A DNA stretch of 64,000 nucleotides from Anaeromicrobium sediminis (lineage in GTDB: Bacteria; Bacillota; Clostridia; Peptostreptococcales; Thermotaleaceae), in the NCBI RefSeq assembly GCF_002270055.1, contig NZ_NIBG01000017.1, positions 1 to 64,000 of the forward strand, given 5' to 3'. Below, piece after piece: positions 27,885-36,249 of the stretch (its first letter is position 1; every line of letters begins with the position of its first letter). The notes below the pieces were generated by a model, which did no database searches, was not told the DNA's origin, and was given only the letters and a program-made list of their open reading frames with translations. A program made the position numbers and the translations under genes.

Positions 27885-28676
27885 TTATCTTCTTAAATTA
27901 TTTGCTTGTTCTAACATTTGGTCTGCTGTTTGGATGGATTTTGAGTTTATTTCGTAGGCACGTTGGGCCATTATCATTTTTACCATTTCTTCTACGATTT
28001 GAACATTAGATGTTTCTATGAATCCTTGCTTTATATTTCCACCTTGACCTTCATCAGCTTCTACAGGTTCTCCTGATACGGCGCTTTGTTTGTATAGGTT
28101 TCCACCTTTAGCCTCAAGTCCCTGTCTATTGGCAAAGGTAACTATCTTTAATAGGCCTAATTCTTCAGCCTCTTCTTCACCTTTTAGTTTAACAGTTATT
28201 GTTCCTGATCCTGATACATTAATACTTTCAAAATCTTCTCCTAGTTCTATATCTCCACCATCGCTTTGTACAAAATAGCCATCTGAAGTAACAAGTCTTG
28301 CTTCCCCATCTGTTACACTTATTTTAAAACTACCATCTCTTGTATAGAATAAATTATCATTAGCATCCCTTACTTCAAAAAAACCATCTCCGTCTATGGC
28401 TATATCCAGTTCATTATTTGACTGCTCTAAATTTCCTTTAGCAAAGCTTCTTACCGTAGCTATGGGCATTACTCCATGGCCAACTTCTAGATTAACTGGT
28501 TTTCCTCCACTTTCATCTGCATTAGACTTAGATAGTTTTTCGTAAAATAAATCCTTAAATTCAGTTCTCTGTTTCTTATATCCTGTAGTTCCTACGTTTG
28601 CCAAGTTATTAGAAATAGTATCTATGTTAAGTTGTTGTGCTTTCATTCCCGATGCTGCTGTCCAAAGTGAACGCAT
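27885..28676 (-). CDS. flhP: flagellar basal-body rod protein (FlgG/FlhP type)
   Basis: 263 residues, standard FlgG length. N-terminal rod motif MRSLWTAASGMKAQQLNIDTISNNLANVGTTGYKK, central NELDIAIDGDGFFEV and C-terminal GFIETSNVQIVEEMVKMIMAQRAYEIN with a closing helix NLRR. It should build the distal rod of the flagellum and is secreted by the flagellar export apparatus. Order mbl-flhO-flhP matches B. subtilis. Confidence 0.92.
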   Translation of the reverse strand: MRSLWTAASGMKAQQLNIDTISNNLANVGTTGYKKQRTEFKDLFYEKLSKSNADESGGKPVNLEVGHGVMPIATVRSFAKGNLEQSNNELDIAIDGDGFFEVRDANDNLFYTRDGSFKISVTDGEARLVTSDGYFVQSDGGDIELGEDFESINVSGSGTITVKLKGEEEAEELGLLKIVTFANRQGLEAKGGNLYKQSAVSGEPVEADEGQGGNIKQGFIETSNVQIVEEMVKMIMAQRAYEINSKSIQTADQMLEQANNLRR

Positions 28677-28691
28677 GATAAATTCCTCCTT

Positions 28692-29762
28692 CTATACTTT
28701 CCCTATTTCATTTACCGTTTTACCCAAGGTCTCATCATAAGCCTTTACTATTTTTTGGTTAGTTTCATAATTTCTGTATAAACTAATCATCTTAGACATT
28801 TCCTTAATAGAATTTACATTGGATCCTTCTAGGAATCCTTGTAGTACTTTTCCATTGAAGTCCTTTTCTATAGGTTCTATTCCTTCTTCCATCTTATATG
28901 TATTGTTTCCTAATTTTCTTAGGTCTTTTTTATTTTCAAGGTCAACAACCTTTAAAGTGTCCCAATACTCATTGTCTAAAAGTATTTCTCCTCTTTCATT
29001 TACACCTATCTTTTCAGCATCTATTTCAATTATTCCATATTCGCCTAATACAGGATATCCATCTTGAGTCACCAATTCTTTGTTTTCATTTAATTTAAAA
29101 CTTCCATCCCTCGTATATCTTATACCATCTGGAGTTTGTATTTGAAAAAATCCATCTCCATCTATGGCCATATCCAAATCACTTTCTGTATTTTGCATAT
29201 TCCCTTGTAAAAAATTAGTTGCTATTTTATTTATCTTTACTCCTGAGTTTAATGTTCCTATGACCCCTGGAGGTGTAGGCATAACCAAATTATCTACTGG
29301 GTTTCCATCTACTAATACTTGTCCGTTTTCGTTTATTTCAAAGGGCGCTTGTCCTACAAATATAGGTCCTTTATTCCCTATTACCAAATTGCCTCCATTA
29401 GTATTTATATTTCCACTTGAGTTCATATCAAAAGTACTTAAATATCCATCTTTATTTACAGCTACCTTTAAAGTTCTTTCATGACTATTCATGTTATCAT
29501 ATTTTGTTCTAAAATATCCACTATCAGTCTTTAATTCATATCCACTTCCAACCTTTGTTACTTCTATACCCTTACTTGGTTCCTCAAATCCTTCTCGCGG
29601 ATCAACCTGCTTACTTATTAACACTTCTGGGAAACTCTCTGTTATTACTAAATCCCTTTTATAACCTGCAGTGTTCATATTAGCTATATTATTAGTTATT
29701 ACATCTAATTTCTTTGTATTAATACTCATTCCCGTTGTAGCTGCATATAGTCCTCTTAACAT
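28692..29762 (-). CDS. flhO: flagellar hook-basal body protein (FlgF/FlhO type)
   Basis: 356 residues, longer than typical FlhO (about 270) because of an expanded middle region. The ends are diagnostic: MLRGLYAATTGMSINTKKLDVITNNIANMNTAGYKRD and GFLEGSNVNSIKEMSKMISLYRNYETNQK. The central SDLDMAIDGDGFFQIQTPDG matches the partner protein. Likely proximal rod. A palindromic repeat and probably its promoter lie between it and mbl. Confidence 0.9.
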   Translation of the reverse strand: MLRGLYAATTGMSINTKKLDVITNNIANMNTAGYKRDLVITESFPEVLISKQVDPREGFEEPSKGIEVTKVGSGYELKTDSGYFRTKYDNMNSHERTLKVAVNKDGYLSTFDMNSSGNINTNGGNLVIGNKGPIFVGQAPFEINENGQVLVDGNPVDNLVMPTPPGVIGTLNSGVKINKIATNFLQGNMQNTESDLDMAIDGDGFFQIQTPDGIRYTRDGSFKLNENKELVTQDGYPVLGEYGIIEIDAEKIGVNERGEILLDNEYWDTLKVVDLENKKDLRKLGNNTYKMEEGIEPIEKDFNGKVLQGFLEGSNVNSIKEMSKMISLYRNYETNQKIVKAYDETLGKTVNEIGKV

Positions 29763-29773
29763 ATTTAACCTCC

Positions 29774-29848
29774 GTAGTTAATCGTTAGTCGTTGGTCGTT
29801 GGTCGTTAGTCGTCTTTTGTTGTCAACGACTAACCATTAACCTATCTC
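29774..29848. repeat. intergenic palindrome, GTTAGTCGTT flavour
   Basis: GTTAATCGTTAGTCGTT (then further TGGTCGT iterations) pairs with AACGACTAACCATTAAC; 16 of 17 positions are complementary. Lies just upstream of flhO. Confidence 0.8.
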
Positions 29849-29919
29849 TTTCCTTTCCCATTATATCGACAAAAAACAAAAAAACTTTAGAAGAAATGAT
29901 AAAAAAGTTATTTATTAAC

Positions 29920-29996
29920 CATTGGTAGTTATTCGTTTTTTGTTGCTCTTTAGTCGTTAAACGACGAACCACAAACGATTAACCTTTAACCATAAA
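29920..29996. repeat. intergenic palindrome, GTTAGTCGTT flavour
   Basis: A second copy 70 bp away: GTAGTTATTCGTTTTTTGTT and TTTAGTCGTT face AAACGACGAACCAC and AACGATTAACC. Two adjacent palindromes fill most of the mbl-flhO gap. Confidence 0.7.
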
Positions 29997-29998
29997 TA

Positions 29999-30027
29999 AA
30001 AGGATAGTTGCTAAACAACTATCCTCG
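29999..30027 (-). terminator. terminator after mbl
   Basis: AGGATAGTTG (30001-30010) pairs perfectly with CAACTATCCT (30016-30025) across CTAAA, followed on the minus strand by TTTTATTT. Confidence 0.85.
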
Positions 30028-30036
30028 CTTATCTAT

Positions 30037-31065
30037 CTATTTTTTTCTGAAGCTCTTTGAGCTCATCATACTCTTTTCTATTACATTGAAAGATTCTAAT
30101 GCTATACCTGTACCTTTAGCTACACAGGACACGGTGTCTTCAGCTATATAGGTTGGTATTCCAGTTCTTTCTTCTATAAGTTTATTTAGACCTTCTAATA
30201 ATGAACCTCCACCCGTCATTACTATTCCCCTATCACTAATATCAGCTGCTAGTTCTGGTGGAGTTCTTTCTAGTACAGCGTGAACTGCTTCTGCTATTAA
30301 AATTACTGGTTCTTCTAGGGCTTCTAACATTTCTTCCGAGTTAGTAGTTATAGTCTTTGGAAGACCAGAAATAAGGTCACGACCTCTACATTCCATTTTT
30401 GTCACTTGTTTTTTAGGATATGCACAACCTATTTCTTTCTTCAATGCTTCTGCTGTTCTTTCTCCGATTAGTAGGTTATGCTTTTTTCTCATATATTTAA
30501 CTATATTCTCATCAAAGGTATCTCCAGCTACTTTTATGGATTTGCTAGCAACTACTCCCCCCAGTGAAATAACTGCAATATCTGCCGTACCTCCACCAAT
30601 ATCTACTATCATATTTCCATCTGGTCTTGTTATGTCAATTCCAGCACCAATGGCAGCTGCAATTGGTTCTTCGATTATATGAGCTCTTCCTCCACCGGCT
30701 TCTTCAGTAGCCTCAATGGCAGCTCTTTTTTCTACTTCTGTTACACCACTAGGAACACATACTATTATCTTAGGCTTGAAAAATCTTCTCTTGCCACAAG
30801 TCTTTTGAATAAAGTATCTAAGCATTCTTTCCGTTACTTCATAGTCTGATATAACACCATCTCTAAGTGGTCTTATGGCCACAATATTTCCAGGAGTTCT
30901 ACCTAACATCCTTCTAGCTTCTTCGCCAACTGCTAATAATTGATTTGTATTTTTGTCTATAGCTACTACGGATGGTTCTTGTAGAACAATTCCTTTTCCT
31001 TTTATAAAAACTAATACACTAGCCGTTCCTAAATCTATACCAACTTCCATACCTAATCCAAACAT
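30037..31065 (-). CDS. mbl: rod-shape determining protein, MreB/Mbl family
   Basis: Actin-like cytoskeletal ATPase, 342 residues. Phosphate-1 EVGIDLGTASVLVFIKG, ADGR-like IRPLRDGVISDYEVTERML, phosphate-2 DGNMIVDIGGGTADIAVISL and adenosine motif GIVMTGGGSLLEGL. Starts MFGLGMEVGIDLG. Placement between spoIIID and flhO matches Mbl rather than the MreB of the mreBCD cluster. Organises lateral wall synthesis at the inner membrane face. Confidence 0.93.
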   Translation of the reverse strand: MFGLGMEVGIDLGTASVLVFIKGKGIVLQEPSVVAIDKNTNQLLAVGEEARRMLGRTPGNIVAIRPLRDGVISDYEVTERMLRYFIQKTCGKRRFFKPKIIVCVPSGVTEVEKRAAIEATEEAGGGRAHIIEEPIAAAIGAGIDITRPDGNMIVDIGGGTADIAVISLGGVVASKSIKVAGDTFDENIVKYMRKKHNLLIGERTAEALKKEIGCAYPKKQVTKMECRGRDLISGLPKTITTNSEEMLEALEEPVILIAEAVHAVLERTPPELAADISDRGIVMTGGGSLLEGLNKLIEERTGIPTYIAEDTVSCVAKGTGIALESFNVIEKSMMSSKSFRKK

Positions 31066-31438
31066 AATAGTCTCCTTTCATTATAATCATATATAACTAT
31101 AAAATCCCATGATTTTCTACTTTTCGACAAATCTTTACAACATAGTTTTTTTCCATCATTCTATATTTCTATATAACCTGTATAAATCCTTTATTAAATT
31201 TAGTATTTTTACTATTTTGTAAACTTTTCTTTTATATTTTTCCAAATTTCGCCAATAGTATTTTTTATTCATATAAGTTTAGAGATTAAAATTATAGTTA
31301 AGAGCTTAGAATTAAAATATAAAACGGCTCAACCCCAAACCTTCAAACCCTTAACTGAACTTTCATTTTCCAGTTCTACTCCCCTATGGTTCTGCATATG
31401 ATTTATCAAGGGATGTATCAAAAGGGGGGTAATTTCAA
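31066..31438. other. gap between divergent mbl and spoIIID
   Basis: 373 bp holding the promoters of two divergent genes, which I could not assign firmly, and a TTAACCC-type repeat at 31270-31362. Near spoIIID the sequence GCATATGATTTATCAAGGGATG resembles a second stretch at 31807-31824 after the gene (CATATTTATTAAGGGATG). Confidence 0.5.
31270..31362. repeat. intergenic palindrome, TTAACTC flavour
   Basis: AAGTTTAGAGATTAAAATTA and GTTAAGAGCTTAGAATTAA face CCCAAACCTTCAAACCCTTA. Looser than other copies. Confidence 0.5.
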
Positions 31439-31687
31439 GTGAAAGATTATATAGAAGAGAGAGCAATAGAAATAGCTAAATATATTATAAATGAAAAAGC
31501 AACGGTTAGGCAAACTGCAAGAGTATTTGGTGTAAGTAAAAGTACAGTTCATAAGGATGTTACAGAACGTCTTCCTAAGATAAACCCTCGTGTTGCAAAT
31601 CAAGTTAAGATAATACTTGATAAAAATAAAGCCGAAAGACATATTAGAGGTGGCAAAGCGACTCGAATGAAATACAGAAGCTCATAA
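31439..31687 (+). CDS. spoIIID: sporulation transcriptional regulator SpoIIID
   Basis: 82-residue DNA-binding regulator of mother-cell genes during sporulation. N-terminal YIEERAIEIAKYIINEKATV, helix-turn-helix VRQTARVFGVSKSTVHKDVT and a basic C-terminal helix ending RHIRGGKATRMKYRS match the family end to end. GTG start preceded by AAAGGGGGGTAATTTCAA. It is the only supported gene on the plus strand in the window. The neighbours mbl and a SpoIIQ-like gene reproduce the B. subtilis arrangement. Confidence 0.97.
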   Translation: MKDYIEERAIEIAKYIINEKATVRQTARVFGVSKSTVHKDVTERLPKINPRVANQVKIILDKNKAERHIRGGKATRMKYRSS

Positions 31688-31730
31688 TATATGAATAAAC
31701 CCTACGGAGACTTTATAAACAATAGAACTG

Positions 31731-31797
31731 TCGGTTTAGAGTTAAGGGTTTAGAGTTAAGAGATTTTATCACCAAACCCTTAACCCTAATCTCATAA
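31731..31797. repeat. intergenic palindrome, TTAACTC flavour
   Basis: GGTTTAGAGTTAAGGGTTTA faces AAACCCTTAACCCTAATCTC between spoIIID and the convergent spoIIQ-like gene. Confidence 0.75.
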
Positions 31798-31825
31798 CAT
31801 TGTACACATATTTATTAAGGGATGA

Positions 31826-31858
31826 GAAAAACAGGGTAAACACCCTGTTTTTTATTAT
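31826..31858. terminator. bidirectional terminator between spoIIID and spoIIQ-like
   Basis: AAAACAGGGT and ACCCTGTTTTTT form a GC-rich stem (31831-31837 with 31842-31848, extended by A/T pairs). T-runs are available in both directions, serving the two convergent genes. Confidence 0.9.
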
Positions 31859-32656
31859 TTATTTCATAAACTTTTCTGGATCTACATTTTTTCCATCTAA
31901 TAGTACTTCAAAGTGTAAATGTGGCTTCTCACTTATTTCAAACAAAGCAGTTTTTCCTACACCACTTATGGTTTGACCTTGTTCTACTATGTCTCCCACA
32001 CTTACCATTTCTGTAGTGCTTAAATTAGCGTATTTAGTAATTAATCCGTTTGCATGGGATATAGCTATAGTAATTCCCAGCCTTGAATCTGTTATTACTT
32101 CTATTACTTCACCATCAAGGACTGAAACTACAGGAGTATTTAATTCTGCTTCTATGTCAATGCCCTTATGGGTAGTATATTGGTCCAATGTCTTAGAATA
32201 TGTAAGTGTATCTTCTGCATAATTCATGCCTATTGTTCCATCTAATGGCTTTATCATATTCATATTAGCCAGACTAGATGAAGGAACTGCTTCTTCTTCA
32301 TCAATCTTTAATACTGGAACTTCTTCATCTACTTTAGTATTTGTAGTTTTTCTAGATACTAATGTTTTTGTTGGATCCTTGCTTTTTTCAACTTTTTTGG
32401 CAACTTGACGTTGATCGTTCATCTCTGCCTTTAAATCTTCCATTTCGTCTTCTATAAAGATTATAGGTTCATCTATATCTTCTACATTTTCTGCCACATT
32501 TTCATTATTAAAGTAATCCTCTCCTATTTTGTCATCTTCAACCTTATTTTTATTAACCCATACGGCACTTGTGGCCAATATGAAAACGCCTAAAAATAAG
32601 ACAATGTAGAAGGATTTCTTCTCTAATAATTTATGAATACTGTTTTTGTTTTTCAT
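31859..32656 (-). CDS. spoIIQ: M23 family metallopeptidase, SpoIIQ-like
   Basis: About 265 residues: one N-terminal membrane helix (FYIVLFLGVFILATSAVWV), an acidic/Lys linker, then a LytM/M23 domain. Zn ligands are intact in THKGIDIEA (His, Asp) and KPHLHFEVLLDG (HxH). B. subtilis SpoIIQ has a degenerate site; Clostridial homologues keep it, so this one may be an active endopeptidase. Position directly after spoIID and next to spoIIID supports a forespore/engulfment role. I start at MKNKNSIHK because GGAGGTG lies just upstream; an in-frame extension to 32725 is unlikely. Confidence 0.85.
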   Translation of the reverse strand: MKNKNSIHKLLEKKSFYIVLFLGVFILATSAVWVNKNKVEDDKIGEDYFNNENVAENVEDIDEPIIFIEDEMEDLKAEMNDQRQVAKKVEKSKDPTKTLVSRKTTNTKVDEEVPVLKIDEEEAVPSSSLANMNMIKPLDGTIGMNYAEDTLTYSKTLDQYTTHKGIDIEAELNTPVVSVLDGEVIEVITDSRLGITIAISHANGLITKYANLSTTEMVSVGDIVEQGQTISGVGKTALFEISEKPHLHFEVLLDGKNVDPEKFMK

Positions 32657-32727
32657 AAAAACACCTCCATTATGTAGTTTTGCCAGAGTGGGCAAATTCA
32701 TACATGGAGATGCGATTTTTTTCATAT

Positions 32728-33714
32728 CTATTTCATTTTCATAATCTCTACACCTATATAATAATGCTTTAATATATCATCATACTTATAGCCTTCCTTA
32801 GCCATACCGTTGGCTCCCCATTGGCTCATGCCAACTCCATGACCATAACCTACCGTATTAAATATTATGTCTCCTCCACCGTATCTTATACTAAAATTGG
32901 CAGATCTTAAACCTAGGGCACTTCTCACATCTCTACCTCTTATAATTTTGTTTCCTATTTTTATTTTTAATATTCTTCCACCTTCACTTCTTTCCACAAT
33001 TTTTATCTGGGATTTAATATTTTTCTCACTAATGCTTATATCCTTATATTTCTTTTTCATCTTAGCTACAAACTCACTAGGCCTAAGAACATACTCATCA
33101 GTATAGTGTGGTGCTTCCTTTTCATAAGGGCTTTCTACACTTCTTAAATAAGGAACTGCACTAGTAAATACATCTTCTGAGTTTTCCGTTTTACCACCGC
33201 TAGTGGAATGGAATAGGGGTTGAGATATGGGTTTTCCTTCATAAGTCATTATGAGTCCCTTTGTACTTTCTACTGCGTCTTCTATTTTAGGATAGTAATC
33301 CCTCATCCAATGTTTTGGTTTTACATCTCTAAGGTCAGATTCATCCCTATACACTTGACAGTGCACATCATCACAAAGTTCACTATCCTTATGTCCTGGG
33401 TTCCCCTTTCCCCTGTAAGCTTTTACACGGGACACTGCATAGCTTCTAGCAGCAATGGCTTGCGCCTTTAATGCTTCCATTTCAAAGCTAGCTGGCATTT
33501 CTGACGATACTACGCCCTTTAGGTATTCTTCTATTTCTACTTTCTGCACCTTATCCTTTTTAGTCCTATATACATATACATATTTTATGTCTTCTTTAAT
33601 AATCTTTTCCTTTTTTATGCTCTTTTCGCCTATATCACAACTCCTTATTAGTATAGCTGGAATTATGATTATTACAACAAAAATCCATATGGTTAGTCCA
33701 ATAATTTTTTTCAT
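32728..33714 (-). CDS. spoIID: stage II sporulation protein D
   Basis: Peptidoglycan lytic transglycosylase that drives engulfment with SpoIIM and SpoIIP. 328 residues: N-terminal membrane helix (IGLTIWIFVVIIIIPAILI), then SpoIID domain signatures VEEYLKGVVSSEMP-like (VEIEEYLKGVVSSEMPASFE, containing the catalytic Glu), LKAQAIAARSYAVSRV, HSTSGGKTENSEDVF and the C-terminal GYGHGVGMSQWGANGMA. Upstream of the spoIIQ-like gene with a 71-bp gap. Confidence 0.95.
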   Translation of the reverse strand: MKKIIGLTIWIFVVIIIIPAILIRSCDIGEKSIKKEKIIKEDIKYVYVYRTKKDKVQKVEIEEYLKGVVSSEMPASFEMEALKAQAIAARSYAVSRVKAYRGKGNPGHKDSELCDDVHCQVYRDESDLRDVKPKHWMRDYYPKIEDAVESTKGLIMTYEGKPISQPLFHSTSGGKTENSEDVFTSAVPYLRSVESPYEKEAPHYTDEYVLRPSEFVAKMKKKYKDISISEKNIKSQIKIVERSEGGRILKIKIGNKIIRGRDVRSALGLRSANFSIRYGGGDIIFNTVGYGHGVGMSQWGANGMAKEGYKYDDILKHYYIGVEIMKMK

Positions 33715-33736
33715 AAGTACCTCCCTTTTGTATAGG

Positions 33737-33808
33737 TTGTTTGTTAGTCGTTATTAGTTATTTGTTATTCGTTTTTACTATGAACGATTAACCATTAAAC
33801 CTTAACAA
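33737..33808. repeat. intergenic palindrome, GTTAGTCGTT flavour
   Basis: TTAGTCGTTATTAGTTATTT and GTTATTCGTT face AACGATTAACCATTAAACC, just upstream of spoIID. Confidence 0.65.
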
Positions 33809-33856
33809 CTTATCTTATAATCCTTATTCACGAAAGGGGACTTTTATGACAAACAA

Positions 33857-33888
33857 AAAAGATGATTAATCTACATCAATCATCTTGT
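33857..33888 (-). terminator. terminator after murA
   Basis: AAGATGATT (33859-33867) pairs with AATCATCTT (33878-33886); the minus strand continues with TTTTTTGTTTG. Confidence 0.8.
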
Positions 33889-33932
33889 ATTACGACATTA
33901 TATTATATATTTCCCAGGAAATCCTATTATTC

Positions 33933-35189
33933 TTATTCAATTCTTTCAATATTTGCACCTAGACTTCTCAGTTTTTCTTCAATTTTCACATATCCACGAT
34001 CCACATGGTAAATATCATCTATAATAGTTTCTCCATCTGCCACCATTCCTGCTAATATTAATGCGGCTCCAGCTCTTAAATCAGTTGCCTTAACTTGTGC
34101 TCCATCTAATTTTTTTACACCTTCAACGACAGCACTTCTTCCTTCTATTTTTATATTGGCCCCCATTCTCTTCAGTTCTCCCACATGCATAAATCTATTT
34201 TCAAATACAGTTTCTATCACTACACTAGTTCCACTTGCCATAGTTAATATGGACATGAATTGAGATTGCATATCCGTAGGAAACCCTGGATATGGTAAGG
34301 TTTTAATGTCCGTTGGAATTATTTCTCTATTTGATATAACTCTTATGGAATCTCCATTTTCTTCTATTACAATTCCACATTCCCTCAGCTTTGCTGTCAT
34401 GGGTTTTAAATGACCTGGAACTACATTGCATATTTCCACATCTCCACCACAAATGGCAGTAGCAGTCATGAAAGTTCCTGCTTCTATTCTATCTGGAATA
34501 ATAGTATGATTGCAATGACCTAACTCTGTAACGCCTTGAATTTTTATAGTATCTGTTCCTGCTCCCCTTATATTTGCTCCTAGGCTATTTAAGAAATTGG
34601 CTAAATCTACAATTTCAGGTTCTTCTGCCACATTTTCTATTATGGTAGTTCCCTCAGCCAATGTAGCAGCCATCATTATATTTTCTGTAGCTCCCACACT
34701 AGGGAAATCTAAATATATGGTAGTTCCAATTAATTTTTCAGCACTAGCTTCTATGTATCCATGATCTACTTTTATATTGGCACCCAAAGCTTCAAATCCC
34801 TTTAAATGAAGATCTATAGGTCTAGATCCAATGGCACAACCTCCAGGCAGTGATATTTTAGCTTTGCCACACTTAGCCAAAAGGGGACCCATAACCAAAA
34901 ATGAAGCTCTCATTTTTCTAATTAAATCATAGGGAGCCTCACAAGTGTTTATATTTTTCCCATTAATTTTTATTATTTCTGTTTTTTCTTCGTAAGATAC
35001 ACTAGCACCTAAAGCCTTTAGTAATTCCTGCATAACCACTACATCTTTTAAATTTGGAATTTCTTCAAGTATACATTCATCATTAGATAATATACTAGCT
35101 GCCAATATGGGGAGTACTGAATTCTTAGCTCCACTAATTTTAACTCTACCTTTTAATTCATCTGTTCTTTTTACTAGAAACTTTCCCAC
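33933..35189 (-). CDS. murA: UDP-GlcNAc 1-carboxyvinyltransferase
   Basis: First committed step of peptidoglycan synthesis: enolpyruvyl transfer from PEP to UDP-GlcNAc. 418 residues. [13 protein letters not shown] at the N-terminus carries the catalytic Lys. The loop [19 protein letters not shown] carries the Cys that fosfomycin alkylates, so the enzyme should be fosfomycin-sensitive by family. [14 protein letters not shown] closes the site. A GTG start follows AAGGAGG at 8 bases; an overlapping ATG is out of frame. Grouped with ywmB and spoIID as in B. subtilis murAA. Confidence 0.96.
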   Translation of the reverse strand: MGKFLVKRTDELKGRVKISGAKNSVLPILAASILSNDECILEEIPNLKDVVVMQELLKALGASVSYEEKTEIIKINGKNINTCEAPYDLIRKMRASFLVMGPLLAKCGKAKISLPGGCAIGSRPIDLHLKGFEALGANIKVDHGYIEASAEKLIGTTIYLDFPSVGATENIMMAATLAEGTTIIENVAEEPEIVDLANFLNSLGANIRGAGTDTIKIQGVTELGHCNHTIIPDRIEAGTFMTATAICGGDVEICNVVPGHLKPMTAKLRECGIVIEENGDSIRVISNREIIPTDIKTLPYPGFPTDMQSQFMSILTMASGTSVVIETVFENRFMHVGELKRMGANIKIEGRSAVVEGVKKLDGAQVKATDLRAGAALILAGMVADGETIIDDIYHVDRGYVKIEEKLRSLGANIERIE

Positions 35190-35203
35190 ATATATGTCCT
35201 CCT

Positions 35204-35282
35204 TTATCGTTAAACGTTAATGGTTAGTCTTTAATCGTTTTTACTTTTAACGAATAAGGGTTCACCATTAACGAACAACCGC
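35204..35282. repeat. intergenic palindrome, GTTAGTCGTT flavour
   Basis: CGTTAATGGTTAGTCTTTAA and its surroundings face AATAAGGGTTCACCATTAACG, filling the murA-ywmB gap. Confidence 0.75.
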
Positions 35283-35286
35283 TCTT

Positions 35287-36000
35287 TTAGTATCCTATGG
35301 TAATCAATGGATATCCTATTATTACATAAGTTTTTTCGTCATAATTATTATATCTCATGGCAATATTTATATTTACCTTTTTTCCACCATATTGTATCCA
35401 TTTTTTGAAATTCTTAGTATATCCTGTTATACTAACTATATTTTTGTCTTCATATTCTTCTTCTACCTTTATTTTATATGTATCTATTAAATTCTTCACT
35501 ACTTCCTTTTTTTCCTCTTTAGTCATTTCTTTATTATAAGTTCCTATAAAAGAAGTATAGTAATTTATTTCACCATATTCCTTCAAACCTTCACTAATTT
35601 TCTTTTTAACTGCCTCTATGGATTCCTTTTTCACAGAAGTATAGTCTATTACTATGTTTGTTTCTTTTATGTCTTCTCCCTTGTTACTTTGTATTATTAA
35701 AGACATGTCATAATCCACTCGGTCATAAAAACCATTTATCTGTACAATATTCTCATCTGAATTATTTTCTATCTGAACTTGTTCCATATTTAGTTTTTCA
35801 CTAATGTCTTTTAACATGACCATAGCCTTTTCTTCATCTATGGAACCTTCCATGTAGATATGTCCATTAATATTCATCTCTTTAAAGTCTCCATCGAATG
35901 AATCCATTATATCATCCATTCCAATATTTTGTGCACTAGATACAAACCCAATTCCTAAAATAATTATTAATATGATTCCAATACTTTTTATACCCCTCAT
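35287..36000 (-). CDS. ywmB: YwmB family protein
   Basis: 237 residues with an N-terminal signal/anchor helix (SIGIILIIILGIGFVSSAQ) and an extracytoplasmic domain of two similar alpha/beta halves. The assignment comes from its place upstream of murA and spoIID, the usual location of ywmB, and from size and topology. The family is named for a TATA-box-binding-protein-like fold and its function is unknown. Reads downstream of a possible small RNA locus. Confidence 0.7.
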   Translation of the reverse strand: MRGIKSIGIILIIILGIGFVSSAQNIGMDDIMDSFDGDFKEMNINGHIYMEGSIDEEKAMVMLKDISEKLNMEQVQIENNSDENIVQINGFYDRVDYDMSLIIQSNKGEDIKETNIVIDYTSVKKESIEAVKKKISEGLKEYGEINYYTSFIGTYNKEMTKEEKKEVVKNLIDTYKIKVEEEYEDKNIVSITGYTKNFKKWIQYGGKKVNINIAMRYNNYDEKTYVIIGYPLITIGY

Positions 36001-36088
36001 CCTAAAAACCTCCTCTGATATTTATCTCTAATTTAAATCTTTTAAACAAAGTCTTTCATAAAAAAATGCAGCTGTTTTCTTAACCACC

Positions 36089-36230
36089 TGCTATAATTCA
36101 TCTACGATCATATGTTTTTTTATAAGGAAGGAAAGTGCAGCTAACAAACATGTTAAAGGGGGACGAAAACATATTTGCACTCCACTCTCTTCCCTACTAT
36201 TAAAGATTATTGACCAGAGAGGTTTTTTTT
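36089..36230 (+). ncRNA. candidate small RNA opposite to its neighbours
   Basis: A plus-strand extended -10 promoter (TGCTATAAT, 36089-36097) is followed by about 120 bases. These contain a stem GTGCA/TGCAC (36134-36138 with 36176-36180) closed over a purine loop AAAGGGGGACGAAAAC, then a pyrimidine-rich single strand (CCACTCTCTTCCCTACT) and a short stem CTCTCT/AGAGAG ending in eight T residues (36223-36230). No start codon with a ribosome-binding site and no ORF are seen. The -35 is poor and the terminal stem has a long loop, so this is a candidate only. I could not match it to a known riboswitch. Confidence 0.35.
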
Positions 36231-36249
36231 ATACATTTTTTCTTATTAC

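Noticed and set aside
36100-36230. c-di-GMP, c-di-AMP or T-box riboswitch
   Set aside because: A few words (GGGACG-like, GCACTCC) recall c-di-GMP-I aptamers, but the order of stems and the conserved tetraloop/receptor elements are missing.
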